Source: Brasenia schreberi
Taxonomy: Eukaryota > Streptophyta > Magnoliopsida > Nymphaeales > Cabombaceae
DNA length: 64,000 nt
Assembly (NCBI GenBank): GCA_036023115.1
Contig: JAYKKT010000088.1
Location: forward strand, 1,218,501 to 1,282,500
Direction: 5' to 3'
Shown here piece by piece: positions 57,901-64,000 of this stretch. A model generated the notes under the pieces. It had not been told where the DNA came from. It worked only from the letters and a program-made list of their open reading frames with translations, and searched no databases. How positions within the stretch are numbered: the stretch's first letter is position 1; the number at the start of each line of letters is the position of its first letter. The position numbers were made by a program, and so were the translations under genes.

Positions 57901-60786
57901 GTGATCATGAATGCCTCCTTTTTTGTTCCCCATAATCTGTGGCCGGAGGATAAGTGAGAGAATTCGATTCGTCGATGGCTTTAATTTCCTGTTATTCTGT
58001 TCTTTATATAGTAGAGAAGTTGAAGTTATTATTGATCTTTTTTTGCATTGTGGAACAAAATCAGGAGCTATAAGGACGGGTTTGTGTGGCATGATCTCAG
58101 TGAAGACGATCTGATCTACCACACAAATCGAAACGAGTATATTTTGAAGGGGTCTGAGTTATTAGAAGATATTCGGTCCGCTGCTCCTTCCAGTAAGAAT
58201 TGCATTTCTTTCGGAGTTGATCACCCTATTCAACCTTTTCGGAGTTGAATCTCCATCTTCATTTTGAGCTTCAAATATTTTGGTACTTAAGTTCGTTTAT
58301 CTATCGATATTGCGATCCTTATTTTCGCTTCAAACTTGTTGATAGTCTCCTTGACAAGTCGCCAGCAACAAAACACGCCATCAACTCTCGTCCGGGCGAA
58401 ACAACAAAACGATTCCTCTCCGGCGTCCGCTTCCTCGTCTTCTCTGGCCACCGGAAAGCTCACTTGGTCGTCCGCATCTTCCCCAATGTATGCCGGACCG
58501 GAAGACAAGCTCTTCAAGGCAGTGAAATCGAGGACGAACGCCACAGACGCCACCACGCAGACGAACGAAGCCGCCGTCAGGCAAACGTGCAGCCGGGGTG
58601 TATCGACGGAGGAACAAGAGGATCCGATGGACGACCTCCGATACGCCGGGCTGAAAGAACCGGTCAGGGCTGAACCTCCCTCATGCTCGGTGTCGTCCGG
58701 CGAGACGGAGAAGCCCGAGACGCTGGAGGCTCTGATCAATGCGGATCGGAAACTGCGGGTACACCGAGTCGTACCGGAAGAATCGGAGGCGGATCACCGG
58801 GATGGGTTCAAACCGAAGGTGACGGACTTGCTTATGCAACTTATCTCCTGCGTCTCTATCTGCCTCAAGGACAACGGCCTTGGCATCGTTCCTTCATATC
58901 AGACCCGGGTCTTCACCGGCGACAGTGAGAGGTTCGGCGACTTGGCTCGGTTTCCTTCGAAGCCCAATCTTGGTTTGATGTGTGAGCTCGACTCGCTCTG
59001 CGAGAACCCTAGACCCACCGTACTCGAGCTTGAAGACAAGGAATCCTTCAGCATTCTTGAGACCAAGAAGCAGAACGAGACCGTTAATTCGCTGCCCTCT
59101 CTCCAGAGATTCTCGTCCGACCATGTCGAGAGGTAATACGTGTAATTTTTGTTCGACTCGTCTCGGGTGTACTTTGTTAAAAAAAAAATCCGTTTTATAT
59201 CTAGGATGATTAGAGGTAGGGATGTTCATGGTACGCGATCTACCTATCTGGAACGAAATAGATTTGAGTGAAAACTGGAATGAGATGAAGATGGAGGGAA
59301 TAAGAATAGAGACGAGGATGCAGACAGGAAGTTCTCACCTCATGAACATGACCCCCGTCTTTTCTCCCATCGATTTTATAAAGTTAGGTTCATCTAAAAA
59401 ATCAAATTATATAAAAAAGAAAGTATTGTTTTTTTAAATTTATGAACTCATCGTTATTGTCTGCGTTTCATCTTTAACAATATTTTCAATTTTAGATTTA
59501 TGTTATATAAGTTAGATTTCATTATATATATGTAAAAGTGATTTATAACGTATGATTGAATCTCTCTCTTTTTTTTTATGGATCTTTACCAAGATCGGTA
59601 GGAACATGAGAACACAGATAGGACATTTTTGGTTCCCAACACGAGGATGGGACGAAGTTCTGAAATGGAGATGAGACAGAGACTTTGATCACCGTTCCTA
59701 CCTTACCGCATGAACATCTCTAATTAAAGGGTGTTTAGTTACAAGGTTTGAGCTTAAGAAACTAGGAAAGTCGATGGAACTCATTGCAAAATAAAAGGAG
59801 AGCTGAGGCTTGCAGTGATGTCCTTTGCCGCCATTTCCAATGTTTGGCAATACAGAACTATGGGTGTTTGAATCTTGACCTATGAACCGGATTCAAGTGC
59901 GAACTTTACAGTTTTTACATATGAGAATGCAGGGCTAGCGAGGCAGAGGCTAAGCAGGAGCAGACGGTGGCGGAGCTGATCACGGCGGCACAGACCAAAT
60001 CGCCTATGACTTCCTCGTGCAATGTCGATGCCACCACTCGTAGATGCAGCCGGCACATCACCGATGGGCCGTCCTCCAGGTCGAAATCATCAAGAAGGTC
60101 TGAATCCTTCAGGGAAGAAGAGATGGAAAAGGTCATCAAGACTGAAGAAAGTTGAGTTTGTTCCACCAACTTAAACCCTACTTTTGAAACTCTACGCCTT
60201 CTAGTTACTGCAAAATTATGTTGAAACGATGTTTATACCAAGTTCAAAATTAACACCAATCTTGCACCAAGAGCGTTAGCTCAATGGTAGGGCGCTCTAG
60301 AGCTGTTGCTTCTGGTGGGGAGTTTGGCTCTCGGAGGGTGCATGTGTGTGTGTGTGTGTGTGTTAGGCTTCGTCCTCCTCTCGTAAAAAAAAAAATTTAA
60401 CACCAACCTTTAACCTGCACTTGTGTTTCATCTAGTCTTGATGGTCATGCTCTATCTAGTGTCGTATTGACTCTTAACTCGGATCAACGATTCAACTCGC
60501 TAGGGGGTTCGGCTCATAAGTTGTGTGTCATGAGTTCGATACCTATGGCATGCGTACCTAGCTTCGAACTCCCTATTTTAGTTCTTTTTCTTTTTTGCTT
60601 TAATAATTTTTATCATCTAATTTTTTACACATCCTCATGGAAGCTCCATCTAGGTGCCTCTGTATACTGGAATCATATTTATATTAATCTAAGAACTCAT
60701 GGGGTTTGCATTTCTTTGTGGTTTTCAGGCTTCCTTCAGGTGCTCGGGTTATAATACACGCCAAAGCTGTCATGGAAGAAGAGTGA
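57385..60786 (+). CDS. SOK: SOSEKI polarity protein (DUF966)
   Basis: SOSEKI proteins form polar patches at cell edges through a DIX-like polymerising domain. Exons: 57385-57613, 57740-57809, 58065-58192, 58346-59132, 59933-60150 and 60729-60786. The DIX-like part is spread over exons 1-3 (VVYYLCRNRHLEHPHFIEVP, LSVLRGKGMPSLYSWSCKRS, GFVWHDLSEDDLI, YILKGSEL). Exon 4 carries the conserved LLMQLISCVSI block. Exon 5 ends RSESFREEEMEKVIKTEE, and exon 6 reads LPSGARVIIHAKAVMEEE then stop, both typical SOSEKI endings. Problem: exon 5 ends in phase 1 at its GT, whereas exon 6 needs phase 2, so the last junction is one base short. Splicing as drawn would replace the last 18 residues; reading through exon 5 stops at once after EES. 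The other junctions are clean. About 480 residues are expected. Confidence 0.85.
57832..57897. repeat. (CT)n microsatellite in SOSEKI intron 2
   Basis: About 66 bases of CT repeat, 22 bases after the intron 2 donor (57810). It yields only spurious serine-leucine or arginine-glutamate frames. Confidence 0.95.
59219..59720. mobile_element. MITE-like element in SOSEKI intron 4
   Basis: The left end tagggatgttcatggta and the right end taccgcatgaacatctcta form an imperfect inverted pair, with gatgttcatg at 59221-59230 and catgaacatc at 59709-59718 matching exactly. The 500-bp interior has no coding capacity and lies wholly in intron 4 (59133-59932). Confidence 0.5.
60264..60396 (+). mobile_element. 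SINE copy 3, young, in SOSEKI intron 5
   Basis: A 133-bp element with a pol III A-box-like head (tagctcaatgg at 60277-60287), a gggtgcatg-(TG)n stretch, a ttaggcttcgtcctcctctc block and an A tail at about 60385-60395. Direct repeats flank it: ttaacaccaatctt at 60250-60263 and ttaacaccaacctt at 60397-60410, 13 of 14 identical. It lies within intron 5 (60151-60728). Confidence 0.8.
60477..60600 (+). mobile_element. SINE-like remnant, second family
   Basis: It has gttcggctcataagttgtgt, a promoter-B-like catgagttcgatacc, then tatggcatgcgtacctagct and a T-rich end; the layout resembles 23245-23340. It lies in the same SOSEKI intron as SINE copy 3. Confidence 0.35.
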
Positions 60787-60931
60787 CTGTTGACACGATT
60801 CCAACACGAACTGTGTGTGAGAGAGCTTACTTTAATTTTTTTTTTTTTACGATTGTTTCCATCTTTCAAGCTTGTTCAAATATCTCATTTGTTTGTATTT
60901 TTGTACGTAAGGTTTCTTGATCTGTTTTACG

Positions 60932-61225
60932 TAGACATGGCCGGTTTCCATGACGGTTTCAAACTGCCGATTTTGGTGTCGGTTTGAAACCATCCGAGTT
61001 AGGTCTTTAACCATCTGAAACTGAAAAAATATCAATTTTTTTTATATATTTTTAGTAAAAAATATTTAATAATTATGCAGCTGGCAGTTTCAAACTGTGG
61101 GTTTTGGTTCAGACACGATTAGGGTCCTAGAAGCTGGAACTGTGACTGAACCGGGTCCTCCCCAGTTTTAGATTCAGTTCCTGACCCGGTTTGGTTCTGA
61201 TTGAACCCACCGGACCGGTTCTGTG
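60932..61225. repeat. MITE-like element, TAGACATG/GGTTCC family
   Basis: It begins gtagacatggccggtttcca, has the typical T/A-rich middle (about 61030-61075) and GGTTTC/AACCGG words on both sides, and ends near cggaccggttctg. Confidence 0.55.
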
Positions 61226-62238
<1,013 letters not shown>

Positions 62239-62494
62239 TTTGATATATAATCTTGCATTCTATTTTTAAAACCAGCCGTGGAGATTTGAGTTACTTTGTA
62301 TTTAGTATAGAAAGTGCATTAAACGTAAAGTATTAAAGTATAACAATATTTTTAATATAAATCTTCACCATTGATCACAAAAATCGAATGGTGAGATGTT
62401 TACGTAAGATTATACATTAAAAGACATCATGCCTTTAGGACTCTCTCTCTTTATGTGTGTATAGAGAGACATTGATATATGCAACCCACTTAAA

Positions 62495-62700
62495 GCATTA
62501 GTAAATCCAAATAAATCTCAACTATCCATCTTTGATAATGAATAGTTGAGATTTGAATCTATAAAGTAAAAATTATGTATACATTTTGCAGGTACTTCAT
62601 TCACATATACTTTTTCTTTTTAAATTTCAAATCTCAACAATCGATCATCAAATATGGATGATCGATATTATTTAGATTTGCTAATACTTAAATGTGCTAG
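62495..62700. repeat. Imperfect palindrome of about 200 bp
   Basis: The left arm attagtaaatccaaataaat, then ctcaactatccatctttgat, is matched in inverted order by the right arm ending at about 62690 (the reverse complement gives attagcaaatctaaataa.. and gatcatccatatttgatg). A third, partial copy of the arm lies at about 62783-62825. Probably a foldback MITE. Confidence 0.6.
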
Positions 62701-62825
62701 CATATACGAGTTTTTCATGTAGAAGAGACACTGATATATAGAAGAGACATTGATATATATATACTATCAATTATATTTAAGTGTTAGCAAATCCAAACAA
62801 ATTTCAACCACCTTTGATTATATAT

Positions 62826-64000
62826 ATATATATATACTTATTTCACCTATATAACCAGCCTCATTAACCATTGGAAAAAAGAGAACCCGTACCCCACCCC
62901 ATTACCATCCCTAAGTACTGCCATATCCTTGATAGCATCTATATTGGCCTCTTGATAATTTTTCTCTCTTGTATAACCTAGGAAAACCACCATAAGAACA
63001 ACCTGCCTTAGAACTCCAAGCTAAGCCCACTTAAGTTCTGGAATTTTGGTAGAACGCCACTAATAAAATCAATCGTATCAAGTTTGAACGCACCAAGAGC
63101 TGCATTCCTCATGCCTAACAAAAGAAGATGATGCCGAAAATGGATCTATATCAAGAATCATTTGAAAAAGCGAGTTTTCAGCTGATAGCTTTTGACAAAT
63201 GATACTATACCATTGCTGTAAAGCATAAGATAGTGAGTACGGAGCAGCTCTTATCATATTCTAAGTCACATATTATATATATAAAAGAGAAAAGTATTCA
63301 TCTCAATAAAATATATCTAAAAAAGTATTCACATATCTTTTTCTTTTAAATTCAAATTTTAACTAATGATTATTTAAGATAGAGGGGTGAGATGTGTTCT
63401 CCGTGCACACATGCATCTATATATATATATAGAGAGAGAGAGTTGTTATACAACTTTTTATTGAAGACATTGTTTGATCATCACCACCTTTCGTACAATC
63501 AATCAAATGATGGCGATCAAAATACCCATCCTACTATCACATTTAATGCACCCATGTTGAGATTGATCATTGTGTGGATGTTAAAGGTCTTTGTCATCCA
63601 TGTGATCGTATGGATGATGTAAATCGTCTAGTGGAGTTTGACATGAGAGAGAGAGCTTTAATTGGGACACAACCCCGTTAATTGGAACCTTGTTTGGTTA
63701 TTAAACTAGCCTAAACGGGTTTAGTTTGTTCGATGTCCAAAACCCACTCCCACTTTTTCGGCGAGTTAGCCATTGGTGAATTAATCATTCGGTGGCATTG
63801 GCTCGATCTTCGTCGAAGCATTACTAGATCTAAATCGGATTTTTCTTAATAACAACATGGTTTTGGATTTGGGATACAACCCCACTTACTGTTGGAAAAG
63901 GCTTGGTTTTAGCTCTTGATAATTCTTTAAAAAAAACTTAATTTAAAAATAATTTCTGAATTATACGAAGCTCTCACCCTGCTACCTAGCAGTTCAATAT
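62826..64000. other. AT-rich spacer to the window end
   Basis: No gene was recognised. Short AT and GA runs lie at 63418-63441. Near 63885 the word ttggaaaaggcttggtttta faintly recalls the RTE LINE terminus but is too short to call. Confidence 0.45.

Noticed and set aside
57594..58122. Arg-Glu repeat frames on the minus strand
   Set aside because: They are reverse translations of the (CT)n repeat in SOSEKI intron 2.
58245..58928. Frames overlapping SOSEKI exon 4 in other frames
   Set aside because: The exon 4 frame carries the conserved LLMQLISC block and joins exons 3 and 5; the rest are shadows.
63880..63920. Another RTE LINE tail
   Set aside because: Only about a dozen bases resemble the terminus, too few to call.

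Overview
The window is nuclear DNA of a flowering plant. The evidence is spliced genes with GT-AG introns, plant families (chalcone synthase, AP2/ERF factor, SOSEKI, AMT1), CT/GA and AT microsatellites beside genes, RTE-clade LINEs, Ty1/copia remnants and short non-autonomous repeats. The species cannot be told from the sequence. Only about a fifth of the window is intact gene; the rest is AT-rich, repeat-laden spacer.

Five loci look intact or nearly so: a DREB2-type AP2/ERF factor (12.4-13.1 kb, minus), a single-exon F-box/kelch-type gene (19.2-20.4 kb, minus), a TTC4/Cns1 co-chaperone gene in eight exons (32.1-36.7 kb, plus), SMG8 of the nonsense-mediated decay machinery in four exons (45.6-50.5 kb, minus), and a SOSEKI polarity protein gene in six exons (57.4-60.8 kb, plus). 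I worked out the exon structures by joining splice sites in frame and matching remembered family sequence. They are unrelated housekeeping, developmental and stress genes, with no sign of a shared pathway or cluster.

Four more loci are broken copies: separase (0-2.1 kb, frameshift, stop, 3' end missing), chalcone synthase (4.9-6.2 kb, minus, cut at both ends but with its catalytic residues kept), ITPA-like pyrophosphatase (24.2-26.3 kb, active-site changes, followed by a copia remnant) and an AMT1 ammonium transporter (38.2-38.9 kb, deletion, stops, frameshift, cut 3' end).

Mobile DNA fills most of the spacers. An RTE-type LINE is present as at least four sizeable copies (9.4-11.4, 15.6-16.6, 21.8-22.9 and 40.7-42.4 kb) plus several 3' tails. 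One copy has a perfect 16-bp target duplication, and one carries a threefold internal duplication. Two dead copia elements lie at 26.3-29.0 and 39.3-40.4 kb. A 130-bp SINE with a poly(A) tail and target duplication sits in a SOSEKI intron and has two older relatives. A family of 250-400 bp elements ending in TAGACATG-like termini and filled with AACCGG/GGTTCC words recurs at least six times.

The most notable single observation is a 103-bp AT-AC intron in the TTC4 gene (34067-34169) with the hallmarks of the minor (U12) spliceosome. It restores the conserved reading frame exactly. I found no new multi-gene system.
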